A DNA stretch of 64,000 nt from an uncultured Mollicutes bacterium (GTDB lineage: Bacteria > Bacillota_I > Bacilli_A > RFN20 > CAG-826). The notes beneath the pieces were generated by a model that saw only the letters and a list, made by a program, of their open reading frames with translations, did no database searches and was not told the DNA's origin. A program made the position numbers and the translations under genes. Location of the stretch: the NCBI GenBank assembly GCA_900539595.1, contig UQCQ01000001.1, positions 1-64,000 on the forward strand, in the 5' to 3' direction. This document shows positions 25,047 to 33,279 of the stretch, in pieces; within the stretch, counting starts at the first letter, position 1, and each line of letters begins with the position of its first letter.

Positions 25047-26893
25047 AACAGCAAAAAAGCGGCTTAAGAATCCTCTATGTCGTCTTGGTGTGGATGCTCT
25101 TTTTGCTGCCCACTGTTTTCTCTTACGCTTTTGTGGCCACTGACCCGACGATCAGCCTCCAGCAAGGCAAGGCCGACTTTAAGAACCGTTCCATCTCCGA
25201 GAATGGGGTTCGACTTGTCGGAGAAGTGGAATTCTATTATGGCTCCTGGATCGAATCGGAACCCGATTCCGTAGGAGCCCATACGATATTGTCATTGCCA
25301 GGATTTTGGACGGGTGGGGAGTTCCAGGGAAAACCACTTGGACAAGATGGATATGCTTCCTATCGTTTTGAGCTAGAAGGATTAGAACCTCGTAGCCAAT
25401 TAAGCATCAACATGGATACCTTCTATTGCTCCTTCCGCCTTTATTTTGATTCGAATCTTTATGCGACCTGTGGGGAGCCGAGCAAACGCCGGTCGGAAGA
25501 CGTCTTGGGCAATTCCTTGTCTTCGAGCGGATTCTACCAAGTAAACGACTCTGGCACGGTTAGCGTCACCATCGAAGTGGGGAATTCGGGAAGCGGTGGG
25601 ATTTTTGAATTGCCTCGCTTGGTGTCCAGTCGAATCTATGCCAAAAAAACCAGGGCGCAGGATTATGCGATGTTTGCCGCGCTTGGGATTTTATTCACCG
25701 CCTCCACGATTTTATTTGTCGCTACATTATCCGAACCCAAGAAAAGGCGATCCATCTTTGAAATCCTTTTCGTGGTATTTTTGAATTTTCACTGGTTAAC
25801 CAGCACGAGCGGCATTCGCGTCTTGGCCTTGATGGGTTTCGGTGCCCCTTATACCCTTTTGCGATATTTCTCCCTTCTCTTCTTGGTATTTGCTCTTATT
25901 TTCTTCCTCTTCTATTTACGCTCCGGGCAACGCATTAAAATCCCGCCATTCCAGGTACTTCTATTATCGTTTTTGGGGTTACTCGGCGTAGGGCTGCTAC
26001 TCCCTCTTCATACCTATTCCTTCGCGTTGCTTTTCACCTTGCCCTTCTTCGTCATGGGAATATATGTTGGCTACTTATTGTCCAAAGAAGCCTATACGTC
26101 CCCCTCCATTTTAAATGGTTTCATCCCTTTGGCGGTGTGGCTACTCCTTCTTGACTGCTTGTTTCTAGAGAACCTCAATTACGGGGGCGTCCTTTCCAAT
26201 GGATGGGTGGATCCCTTAAGCACGTTGATCCTTGTTATCGCCTGTTTGATGTTAGGGGCTTTCTTCCACCGCTTCTTCCATTTCAAAAAGACGGAGGCCG
26301 AAGCTAAGGAGCTTCAAATCAAGCAAGAGCAGTTGAATCTATTGAACCTCAAAGGACGATTTGAGCCCGAAACGATCTTCAATAACCTCAACGCCGTTCA
26401 ATCCATTTACCACGAAGACAAAAAGCAGGGACAAGAAGCCTTGCGCGACTTTGCTAAGCACCTCCGTTATTCGGTCAATTCTTCTCAAAAGCCCCTTGTC
26501 CCTTTTAGCGATGAGTTATCTTCTCTTCTTGATTACGTGGCTTTTGAAAATCGAAGACAAAATAAGCAAATCTCCGTATTGCTAGACATCGAGGAGGAAA
26601 ATTTCTTGCTCCCTCCTTTGACCCTAGGGCCTTTGTTAGATGAATTCCGCCTCGTTCTTCCCGTGCAGGAAGAGCCGGTGAATTTAGAGATATCCACGAA
26701 ACGTCGCTTCCGATCTATTGACATCACTTTGTCTTCTCCAGGCATCCAAATAGAATGGGACAGCAAAAAGACGGAAATTGAGCGCCTTTTGACTCGACTA
26801 CGTCTAGTGGGCGGCTATAAAATAAGGGTCAAGAAAAAAGGGGATACGAGCTTCCTTCGTATCCGGGTTAGCAAGAGGAGGACATGCCGATGA
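25043..26893 (+). CDS. Degenerate histidine-kinase paralogue (pseudokinase sensor)
   Basis: A 616-residue paralogue of the preceding kinase with the same plan: N-terminal helix, DISM-like extracytoplasmic domain (ADFKNRSISENGVRLVGEVE matches the NIDFKDASNCQVFSLGGDAS region of its neighbour), seven helices and a C-terminal region. The phospho-acceptor box reads GRFEPETIFNNLNAVQS, with Glu443 where the active kinase has its histidine. The N-box is LTLGPLLDEFRLVL without the paired asparagine, and no G1 or G2 glycine motifs are found. It cannot be a normal kinase; it may form a heterodimer with the active one and sense a ligand. Start ATG 25043 has GGAGGAAGC and overlaps the previous stop (ATGA). 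Confidence 0.85.
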   Translation: MKQQKSGLRILYVVLVWMLFLLPTVFSYAFVATDPTISLQQGKADFKNRSISENGVRLVGEVEFYYGSWIESEPDSVGAHTILSLPGFWTGGEFQGKPLGQDGYASYRFELEGLEPRSQLSINMDTFYCSFRLYFDSNLYATCGEPSKRRSEDVLGNSLSSSGFYQVNDSGTVSVTIEVGNSGSGGIFELPRLVSSRIYAKKTRAQDYAMFAALGILFTASTILFVATLSEPKKRRSIFEILFVVFLNFHWLTSTSGIRVLALMGFGAPYTLLRYFSLLFLVFALIFFLFYLRSGQRIKIPPFQVLLLSFLGLLGVGLLLPLHTYSFALLFTLPFFVMGIYVGYLLSKEAYTSPSILNGFIPLAVWLLLLDCLFLENLNYGGVLSNGWVDPLSTLILVIACLMLGAFFHRFFHFKKTEAEAKELQIKQEQLNLLNLKGRFEPETIFNNLNAVQSIYHEDKKQGQEALRDFAKHLRYSVNSSQKPLVPFSDELSSLLDYVAFENRRQNKQISVLLDIEEENFLLPPLTLGPLLDEFRLVLPVQEEPVNLEISTKRRFRSIDITLSSPGIQIEWDSKKTEIERLLTRLRLVGGYKIRVKKKGDTSFLRIRVSKRRTCR

Positions 26894-27657
26894 GGATTAT
26901 TGCCGTTGACGATGAAATGGAAGCATTGTCGAACTTCCTTCTCACCATTGTTAATGATAAGCGCATCGAATATAAATTCTTCCAAGAATCTCCTTTAGAT
27001 GCCGTCGATTACTGCAAGCACAACGTTGTTTTGGGGGCGTTTCTCGATATCCACATGCCCGTGGTCAACGGGGTGGAGCTTGCCAAACGCTTAATCAAAG
27101 TCAATCCCGAGATGAAGATCGTCTTCATCACCGCGTTTACCTATGACGAAGAGGCCATCAAAAAGGAACTCGGAAATTCGTTGCTTGGCTTCTGTTACAA
27201 ACCTTTTGATCCGGAACGCATCAACGGGTTCATTTCTTTGGTCTTGGCCAATGGCAAACGTAAAATCCATTTCCGTTGCCTCGGTCCCTTTGATTTGTTC
27301 GTCAATAACCAAGCGATTTCCTTCTCTTCTTCTAAAGCCAAGGAACTTTTGGCATTGCTAGTTTGCTATCGCGGGGCCACCTTAACAATGACGGATGCGA
27401 TTTGCCATCTTTGGCCGGACAAGGATGTAGAACTCGCCAAAAAGCTATACCGCGATGCCATTTGGCGGCTACGTAAAACGTTAAAAGACAGTGGCGTTGG
27501 CAATATCGTCGATTTTGAAAAAGGGCGGACGTTGCTCCACCCCGAGAATATCCAATGCGATTATTGGGATGCTTTGGATGAGCAGGTGCCCGTCCAGGAA
27601 GAGAATTTCCTCCCCTCTTACGATTGGGCAACCGAACTCTTGATGCAAGGCCGTTAA
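26890..27657 (+). CDS. Response regulator with REC and SARP-like winged-helix output domain
   Basis: A 255-residue regulator. The receiver domain carries all key residues: the acidic pair in IIAVDDEME, phospho-acceptor Asp in GAFLDIHMPVVNG, Thr in VFITAF and Lys in FCYKPFDP. The output domain starts RCLGPFDLFVNNQAISFSS and continues KAKELLALLVCYRGATL and WRLRKTLKDSG, the pattern of SARP/BTAD-type OmpR-fold DNA-binding domains. LytS-like kinases usually pair with LytTR regulators, so this combination is less common. The ATG at 26890 is preferred over 26884 because AGGAGG is then 8 nt upstream and the start overlaps the previous stop. Converges with and overlaps the aldolase gene by 4 nt. Target genes unknown. 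Confidence 0.88.
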   Translation: MRIIAVDDEMEALSNFLLTIVNDKRIEYKFFQESPLDAVDYCKHNVVLGAFLDIHMPVVNGVELAKRLIKVNPEMKIVFITAFTYDEEAIKKELGNSLLGFCYKPFDPERINGFISLVLANGKRKIHFRCLGPFDLFVNNQAISFSSSKAKELLALLVCYRGATLTMTDAICHLWPDKDVELAKKLYRDAIWRLRKTLKDSGVGNIVDFEKGRTLLHPENIQCDYWDALDEQVPVQEENFLPSYDWATELLMQGR

Positions 27658-28511
27658 TCGGCCTTTTTAAAATAGAAGACGTCCATCGCTTTTCCTACGT
27701 CTTCTTCCATCGCCTTGGTTGCTTCAAAGGCAATTTCATGGAAGAAAGTCAAAGAGGGGTTTTCTTCGATCAGTTTTTTGGTCGCGTTGACCCCTTCTCG
27801 CGCCGCATAGGAATAATAATTGATTTTCCGAATTCCACATTCGATCGCGCGGACGTAATCGGGCTTGGAAACTCCGCTTCCTCCATGCATCACAATGGGA
27901 AGACTCGTTAATGCATGGATCTTCATGAGCCGGTCAAAATCGAGTTTTGGGGTCGTTTTATAAATGCCGTGTGCCGTGCCGAAAGAGCAAGCAAGCGCAT
28001 CGATTTTAGTATCCTCGACAAAACGTTTGGCAAGCTCGGGATCCGTATAGAGGTCCTCCTGCTTTTGTATTTTCTTGGAATCGAGGGATTCTCTGCCTCC
28101 AAGAATCCCGATTTCGGCTTCCACATCCGCGCCGAAACGTCTTGCCATCTCCACGCATCTGCAGGTATTTTCTTTGTTTTCTTCGTAAGGTTTCAAAGAG
28201 CCATCGTACATGACGGAGGTAAAGCCGAGTTCCAAAGCTTTTTGGATGTATTCGAGGTGCTCGCCATGATCCAGGTGAACGCAGACGGGGATGGAGGCTT
28301 TCTTAGCCATAAATACCATCAAAGACCCAATGAGTTCCAAGGGGGCGATCGGCTCATGCAGCTCCGCGTGCATCAAAATGACGGGGACGTTTCTTTTAGT
28401 TGCCGCGTTAAGCACCGCGACCATGTTTTCTAAGGTCGGGGTATTAAAAGCCCCAATCGCGCATTGATGTTCCTTGGCATAGGCAAGGACTTCTTTCATC
28501 GTTACTAACAT
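27654..28511 (-). CDS. Class II fructose/tagatose-bisphosphate-type aldolase
   Basis: A 285-residue zinc-dependent aldolase of the FbaA/GatY/KbaY family. Start ATG 28511 with AAGGAG gives MLVTMKEVLAYAKEHQC. Family motifs: IGAFNT near residue 19, CVHLDHGEHLEYIQKALELG with the zinc histidine and catalytic Asp, TSVMYDGSLKPYEEN, GTAHGIYK and MHGGSGVSKPDY with further zinc ligands, and INYYS. The length fits GatY/KbaY rather than longer FbaA. It is the last gene of the long sugar-utilisation operon, 20 nt after the DUF4432 gene. It most likely cleaves the ketose phosphate made by the FucI-like isomerase and FGGY kinase; the exact substrate is not known. Confidence 0.9.
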   Translation of the reverse strand: MLVTMKEVLAYAKEHQCAIGAFNTPTLENMVAVLNAATKRNVPVILMHAELHEPIAPLELIGSLMVFMAKKASIPVCVHLDHGEHLEYIQKALELGFTSVMYDGSLKPYEENKENTCRCVEMARRFGADVEAEIGILGGRESLDSKKIQKQEDLYTDPELAKRFVEDTKIDALACSFGTAHGIYKTTPKLDFDRLMKIHALTSLPIVMHGGSGVSKPDYVRAIECGIRKINYYSYAAREGVNATKKLIEENPSLTFFHEIAFEATKAMEEDVGKAMDVFYFKKAD

Positions 28512-28531
28512 CTTTGTTTTCTCCTTGTTAT

Positions 28532-29497
28532 TTATTTTTCGAATATCGAGATTTCTAAATGGAACGTGCGACTTTCTCCGGGTTCTAGATTCTGCAATTT
28601 CCCTTGGGCACGCACTTCTTTTCGCCCATCGGGGAAATTCGTTCCCGGCTCGATGCCTAGAACATAATCGCGAATCCCCATCATCTTCCATTCCGTGAGG
28701 CAGGGAAGTTCTCTAGCATCGAAATTCATGGCAAGTCCCACGTTCAATTTGGGTTGGTAAATGGATGCATGTCCCCGTTCTTTTTGGGGAAAGTAATAGC
28801 AGCGTTCCTGATATCCCGCTTGGGGCTTTTCCATGTGAAAAGCGGAATCGATATAACGGGACGCGTGTTCGTTTCTTCCTTGAATGGAAGAATAGGAGCA
28901 CGTGAACTGGCTATCTTCATCCAGTAAAGGGTACCCCATATTCATGTGATAAAGAACCATCAAAGGGGTGGGTTGGTCGCCTTCGTTGGACACGGTATCC
29001 TCTAAAGCGAAACGATTCTCCTTCAAATCCAAATGAATCGTCCGGCGAAGCACGAGCTTCCGTCCGAAAATCCGTTCGTCGCGAGTTAGGGTTTTGACAA
29101 CGATTTCGTTTTCATTTTCCTCGTAAAAGGCTTGGGAGGTCGGTTCGTTGCCGATATTTCCGTGCAAAGGCAACTCTTCTCCTTCGTCACAAGACGGAGA
29201 ACCGAAGGTCGTGAGTCCGCAGGTGGTGAGGAAACCCGCGGTGAAGGATTTTAAAAACCCGTCCCCTTTATCGTCATAATAAGCAGGGCCGACATATCCG
29301 CAGGGGGACAGATAGTTGAGATTCATCCCCTTGTAGGACAAGGAGGAGATATCCCCATTCCGGGATAAGGAGATTTCCATCTCGAGGCCCTTACCGTTTC
29401 TTAGGCGGTAGAATTCCATTCCGGCGGCTTTTCCTTCTAATCGCGCGAATTTCTCGCACCCCCGGATTTGTTTCGCATTTCCTACATAGGGATTCAT
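28532..29497 (-). CDS. DUF4432 aldose-1-epimerase-like protein
   Basis: A 321-residue protein of the galactose-mutarotase superfold, DUF4432 group. Conserved points: LTTFGSPSCDEGEELPLHGN with the first histidine, VLYHMNMGYPLLDED with the second, and PCLTEWKMMGIRDYVLGIEP with the catalytic glutamate region followed by GTNFPDGR. It probably interconverts anomers of the sugar fed into the isomerase, or acts on a related sugar lactone or deoxysugar; this is inference from fold and neighbours. Its start overlaps the kinase stop by 4 nt, which suggests coupling. No signal peptide. Confidence 0.85.
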   Translation of the reverse strand: MNPYVGNAKQIRGCEKFARLEGKAAGMEFYRLRNGKGLEMEISLSRNGDISSLSYKGMNLNYLSPCGYVGPAYYDDKGDGFLKSFTAGFLTTCGLTTFGSPSCDEGEELPLHGNIGNEPTSQAFYEENENEIVVKTLTRDERIFGRKLVLRRTIHLDLKENRFALEDTVSNEGDQPTPLMVLYHMNMGYPLLDEDSQFTCSYSSIQGRNEHASRYIDSAFHMEKPQAGYQERCYYFPQKERGHASIYQPKLNVGLAMNFDARELPCLTEWKMMGIRDYVLGIEPGTNFPDGRKEVRAQGKLQNLEPGESRTFHLEISIFEK

Positions 29498-30942
29498 TTT
29501 AGCTCCTTCTGCCTCTGAACCATCTTGAGATAGTTTTCGTATAAGGCGTCATATCGTTTCTTTGCTTCTAGATTTGGAACATAGGTCTCGCCAGGTTGGA
29601 CCAGGCGTTCCATTCCTTCTCCCAAGGAAGAAAATAGCCCGATGGAGGTTCCTACGACGATTGCCGTTCCGATCGTTCCAGCATCTTTATTTTTCATCGC
29701 CGTAACAGGCAAGCCCAAAATATTGGCTTTGATCTGCAACCATTTTTTGTTTTGGCTGCCGCCTCCGGTAGCAAAAATTCTTTGGGGATTCATCCCCATA
29801 GATTTCAGGATATCGATGTTTCGACGGAGTTCGTAGGCCACTCCTTCTAAACAGGCTTGGTAGATATCTTTGGGTTCTGTAGAGATATTAAGCCCATACA
29901 TTGCCCCTTGGGCGGAAGAATCCATATCCGGGGTCCCACTTCCTAAAAAATAAGGGGAAAGAAGGATTTTAGAGGGAACATTCGGATCGATTTGACGGTC
30001 AAAATAACCATACGGGTCCTCTCCTTTTGGAGCAAACCGCGTTACAAACCATTGAGCTAAAGCCCCACCTGAGAAAATCAAGGGATAGGAGATATAACCC
30101 TGATTCACGACATAGGGAACCACCCCATATCCCCCATCATAGATTCGGGAATCCTTGGGAATCGCGCGAAAGAAGGGAATCAAGCATTCACAGGTCCCAC
30201 ATCCATCTACAAGGGTAGACTCTTCTTTTAACCCGCAGCCAATGGCAACGGCCACTTGGTCATGGGAGACACTATATAAATCCACGTTCGTTGGAATGCC
30301 GTCGATTTGGATTTTTCCCGCTTTGGTTCCTGATGGAACCGGAAGGGAAAACAAGGAAGGATTTAAGTTCACGAAGGAAAAAAGTTCTTCGCTCCACTTC
30401 CTTTTATGGCAATCAAATAGCATCGTCCTGGATGCAAGCGATTCATCGATTTGACGTACCCCGGTCAAGGAATAAACGATATAGTCCTGCATCAAGAGGA
30501 CTTTGTCGACTTGAGCCCAGACTTCGGGATGGCTTTTTCGAATCGAAAGGAGTTTAGGAAGGGAGAACATCTCGTGGACCATTAACCCCGTGATTTCTCC
30601 GATTCGTTTCGAACCTAGGGTCGAACGGAGCTCTTCCGCTTCCGCCTTTCCCCGGGGATCGCTATAAAGGATTGAAGGCATCAACACATGATCTTCGGCA
30701 TCCAGCAAAACAAAGGTCTCACCGAAACTCGTGACGCCGATAGCGGATAGATCCTTTCGAAATGCGTAGGCTTCTTGGATCACCTTTTTGGCAGCCCGCA
30801 AAATCTCCCGCGCATCGATTTCATCTTTTTCCGCCGAACGGGAAGAGGCATAGGCTTCGTAAAAGGTTCCTAGGGCTTTTAAATCCTCGAATAAGGAGAT
30901 TTTGCAACCCGTGGTTCCAATATCTAATCCAGCGTACACCAT
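29494..30942 (-). CDS. FGGY-family carbohydrate kinase
   Basis: A 482-residue sugar kinase of the xylulokinase/rhamnulokinase/fuculokinase family. The N-terminal ATPase motif is YAGLDIGTTGCKISLFED, a conserved catalytic region is DQVAVAIGCG near residue 235, and the C-terminal ADENOSINE-type motif is FATGGGSQNKKWLQIKAN followed by AGTIGTAIVVG. It should phosphorylate a ketopentose or deoxyketohexose made by the adjacent isomerase (5 nt away). Without a solved specificity motif, the sugar cannot be fixed; an FBA-type aldolase downstream suggests the phosphate ends on C1. Cytosolic. Confidence 0.9.
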   Translation of the reverse strand: MVYAGLDIGTTGCKISLFEDLKALGTFYEAYASSRSAEKDEIDAREILRAAKKVIQEAYAFRKDLSAIGVTSFGETFVLLDAEDHVLMPSILYSDPRGKAEAEELRSTLGSKRIGEITGLMVHEMFSLPKLLSIRKSHPEVWAQVDKVLLMQDYIVYSLTGVRQIDESLASRTMLFDCHKRKWSEELFSFVNLNPSLFSLPVPSGTKAGKIQIDGIPTNVDLYSVSHDQVAVAIGCGLKEESTLVDGCGTCECLIPFFRAIPKDSRIYDGGYGVVPYVVNQGYISYPLIFSGGALAQWFVTRFAPKGEDPYGYFDRQIDPNVPSKILLSPYFLGSGTPDMDSSAQGAMYGLNISTEPKDIYQACLEGVAYELRRNIDILKSMGMNPQRIFATGGGSQNKKWLQIKANILGLPVTAMKNKDAGTIGTAIVVGTSIGLFSSLGEGMERLVQPGETYVPNLEAKKRYDALYENYLKMVQRQKELK

Positions 30943-30947
30943 AGGGA

Positions 30948-32348
30948 TTAATCAATATCGATGATTTCGTAATGGAGGTAGGTGCCAAATGCCTCATCGA
31001 GGATGGCTTTCATATTGCCAACCCCCACGGTCGTATGGTGCTTAAATCCATTGCGGGCTAAGGTAATGAGCTTATTCTGGAGGTCGGGGATTTTAGCCAC
31101 ACCTCCGCAGCCAAAGAATCCTTTTTCAATCGGCTCCCCCGTGAATTCGCCCAAAGATTCATAGATATAAAGCTTTCCATCTTCCGTTTTGCAGTTGGAG
31201 AACGTCATCGGGAAGGCTTTGATCCTTCCTTCATTGCTCCCCCAGCCAGAGCCGGGATCGCCTTTAATGAACATCTTATGCTCCGTGACGGTCCCTTTTC
31301 CTTCCATCAACGTTTGGGCGACGGGGCCGCAATGGAAAAGAATCACCTTGTCCTCGTCATTTCCATAATTGTTGTTCCAGTCTAGGCATGCTGTTGGGAG
31401 GCCACTGGCCAAATTCATCGCACGCATGGTAATCGCGCTGCAAAGGTCGATTTCGCAGGATGCTACAATCCCCCGGTCATTGAGTTCGCTTAATAAGACG
31501 CAAGGGCAAACGCGAAGAATCGTCTCCATCTCGTTCCAGCACCTTAACGTAATCGCATCCAAATGATAGGTTTCGATGTATTCGTCAATGACCACGGAAA
31601 TCTTCGATAACGTTGCCATGGCTTTATTAGGAACCAGGCTGCAATTCGTGTAATGACGGAGACGCTCGGCTTTCGCAAGAACCCTAGGATCATCATCCGC
31701 CATCTTCTGAACCTTGAAGATGAGCTCGCTTAAATCAAACGATTCCACGTTGATGCCATATCGTTGCAAGGTCACTTCATCGTAGCGAACCGTTTTAAAG
31801 GCCGTGGTCCTCGCCCCAATCGCCCCGATATTAAAGCGTTTCATCCCACCGACCACGCGGCAAATCGCCGCGAATTCCTTGAGGTTTTCTTGGAAGGTTT
31901 CGCTTAAAGGGTGAACGACGTGGGGCTTTAGAACCGTGAAGGGGATTTGGTACTGGCAAAAAACATCCGTGACGGAGAATTTTCCGCAGAAAGCATCGCG
32001 ACGATGGGCAAAATCCATCTTGCCGATTTCATCGGGATAAGCCTGCATCAAAATCGGAACGCCGGCATCTTGAAGGGCGGTCACCGCCCCGTTTTCATCA
32101 ATGAAAATCGGCATGCAGAGGATGACGCCATCGAATTCTCCGCGATGAGACTCCAGCCAATCGTGATAAATTCTCCCTTCTTCTCGGGTTTCCACCGCGC
32201 CATAACGGGTCGCGTCTTTATCCATGATGAGGTAATCGAATCCAGCATCCGTCACGGCTTTGATCATGTCCGCGCGGGCTCCTTCAATTAATTCCGCGGG
32301 CATGAAACCGCGGTTGCCGAAGAAGAGGGCAAACGTTGTTTTTTTCAT
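30948..32348 (-). CDS. L-fucose/L-arabinose isomerase-like protein
   Basis: A 466-residue protein of the FucI/AraA isomerase superfamily. Recognisable parts are the N-terminal TTFALFFGNRGFMPAELIEG, the middle AITLRCWNEMETILRVCPCV with a metal-ligand glutamate pattern, and the C-terminal SGLPTACLDWNNNYGNDEDK and FHCGPVA. It is shorter than classic FucI (about 590 residues), as are many FucI-like proteins of uncertain substrate. It should turn an aldose into the ketose used by the FGGY kinase 5 nt downstream. The start has AAAGGAGCG upstream. The 94-nt gap before it could hold a secondary promoter, but no clear one is seen. Confidence 0.85.
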   Translation of the reverse strand: MKKTTFALFFGNRGFMPAELIEGARADMIKAVTDAGFDYLIMDKDATRYGAVETREEGRIYHDWLESHRGEFDGVILCMPIFIDENGAVTALQDAGVPILMQAYPDEIGKMDFAHRRDAFCGKFSVTDVFCQYQIPFTVLKPHVVHPLSETFQENLKEFAAICRVVGGMKRFNIGAIGARTTAFKTVRYDEVTLQRYGINVESFDLSELIFKVQKMADDDPRVLAKAERLRHYTNCSLVPNKAMATLSKISVVIDEYIETYHLDAITLRCWNEMETILRVCPCVLLSELNDRGIVASCEIDLCSAITMRAMNLASGLPTACLDWNNNYGNDEDKVILFHCGPVAQTLMEGKGTVTEHKMFIKGDPGSGWGSNEGRIKAFPMTFSNCKTEDGKLYIYESLGEFTGEPIEKGFFGCGGVAKIPDLQNKLITLARNGFKHHTTVGVGNMKAILDEAFGTYLHYEIIDID

Positions 32349-32442
32349 AAGAATCGCTCCTTTTTCTTAACCTTAATGGGGAAAAGAAAAGGAACATAGA
32401 GACAATGGTTCAAAATATAGCACAATCGTACGGACGAATATT

Positions 32443-33279
32443 TTAGGCGTGTTTTTGTTTGTATTCGGTCGGGGTGCAATCGTTTTTCTTTTTGAAAAGA
32501 CGGCAAAAATAATTGAGGTCCTCGTACCCCAACCGATGGGCGACGTCCACGACTTTGGCGTAGGGTTCTAATAACATTTGTTTGGCACGTTCCATCTTGT
32601 AATAGGAAACGTATTGGGAAATGCTGACGGGGAGATAAAGGCTTGCCATCTCATAGAGTTTGGTTCTCCCATATCCAAAGTGGCGGCATAAATCCGCGAC
32701 TTCGATTTTTTCGGTTAATTTTCCTTCCAAATAGGAGTCTAGTTTTTGAACAAAGGGGCTAGGATTCAAGCGAATGAAATTCTCTAGCACCAAGTAATTT
32801 ACGAGGGCTTCCAAAATTTTGGCGGCACTTCGATATTGTTCCTCGTTTTTATAGGTCAAATGGTCGATTTCTTCTTGGTATTTTGAGGCATCAATCCCTT
32901 CTTTGGCTAGAAGACGGTGCATTTCTTCGTACCGCTTCTTCTTATCTTTGTAGCAGGAGCATTGCCCAATCATTGCATAACCTAGTACTGTCCCTTGGCT
33001 TTTTAATACCGTCGTGGATTCTAGCAATGAGGCGTGGCAGCGGTATAAAGACAATTGACCCGTCTTTTTGCATTCTTCAAAAGAAGTCTCGTTGGATTCA
33101 ATGCATTTTTCTTTAAGCCCCATTTCGCCTTGGACGGCTTGGCAAAAAGGACAATCCGACTCGGGGTAGGAACAAATAATATGGGATTCTGGATCAAACA
33201 AAACCACCCTCATGCGGGTCAAACGATAAAAACTAACGAGATATTCTAAAAGTTGGTTCTTATCGAATTTTAATTCCAT
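32443..33279 (-). CDS. PocR-domain AraC-family regulator
   Basis: A 278-residue transcription regulator. Residues 8-165 form a PocR-type ligand domain with its cysteine pattern (CPFCQAV, EKCIESN, LYRCHASLLEST, VLGYAMIGQCSC). Residues 180-278 are an AraC double helix-turn-helix: IEVADLCRHFGYGRTKLYEM and the second helix VVDVAHRLGYEDLNYFCRLF, ending in the conserved CTPTEYKQ. It lies inside the operon, overlapping the GH78-like gene by 10 nt, so it is probably made with the enzymes and may regulate the downstream catabolic part or the whole operon in response to a sugar or its product. Confidence 0.9.
   Translation of the reverse strand: MELKFDKNQLLEYLVSFYRLTRMRVVLFDPESHIICSYPESDCPFCQAVQGEMGLKEKCIESNETSFEECKKTGQLSLYRCHASLLESTTVLKSQGTVLGYAMIGQCSCYKDKKKRYEEMHRLLAKEGIDASKYQEEIDHLTYKNEEQYRSAAKILEALVNYLVLENFIRLNPSPFVQKLDSYLEGKLTEKIEVADLCRHFGYGRTKLYEMASLYLPVSISQYVSYYKMERAKQMLLEPYAKVVDVAHRLGYEDLNYFCRLFKKKNDCTPTEYKQKHA

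Noticed and set aside
28512..28691. Longer aldolase from 28691
   Set aside because: It would overlap the DUF4432 gene; the ATG at 28511 has AAGGAG and aligns with the family start.
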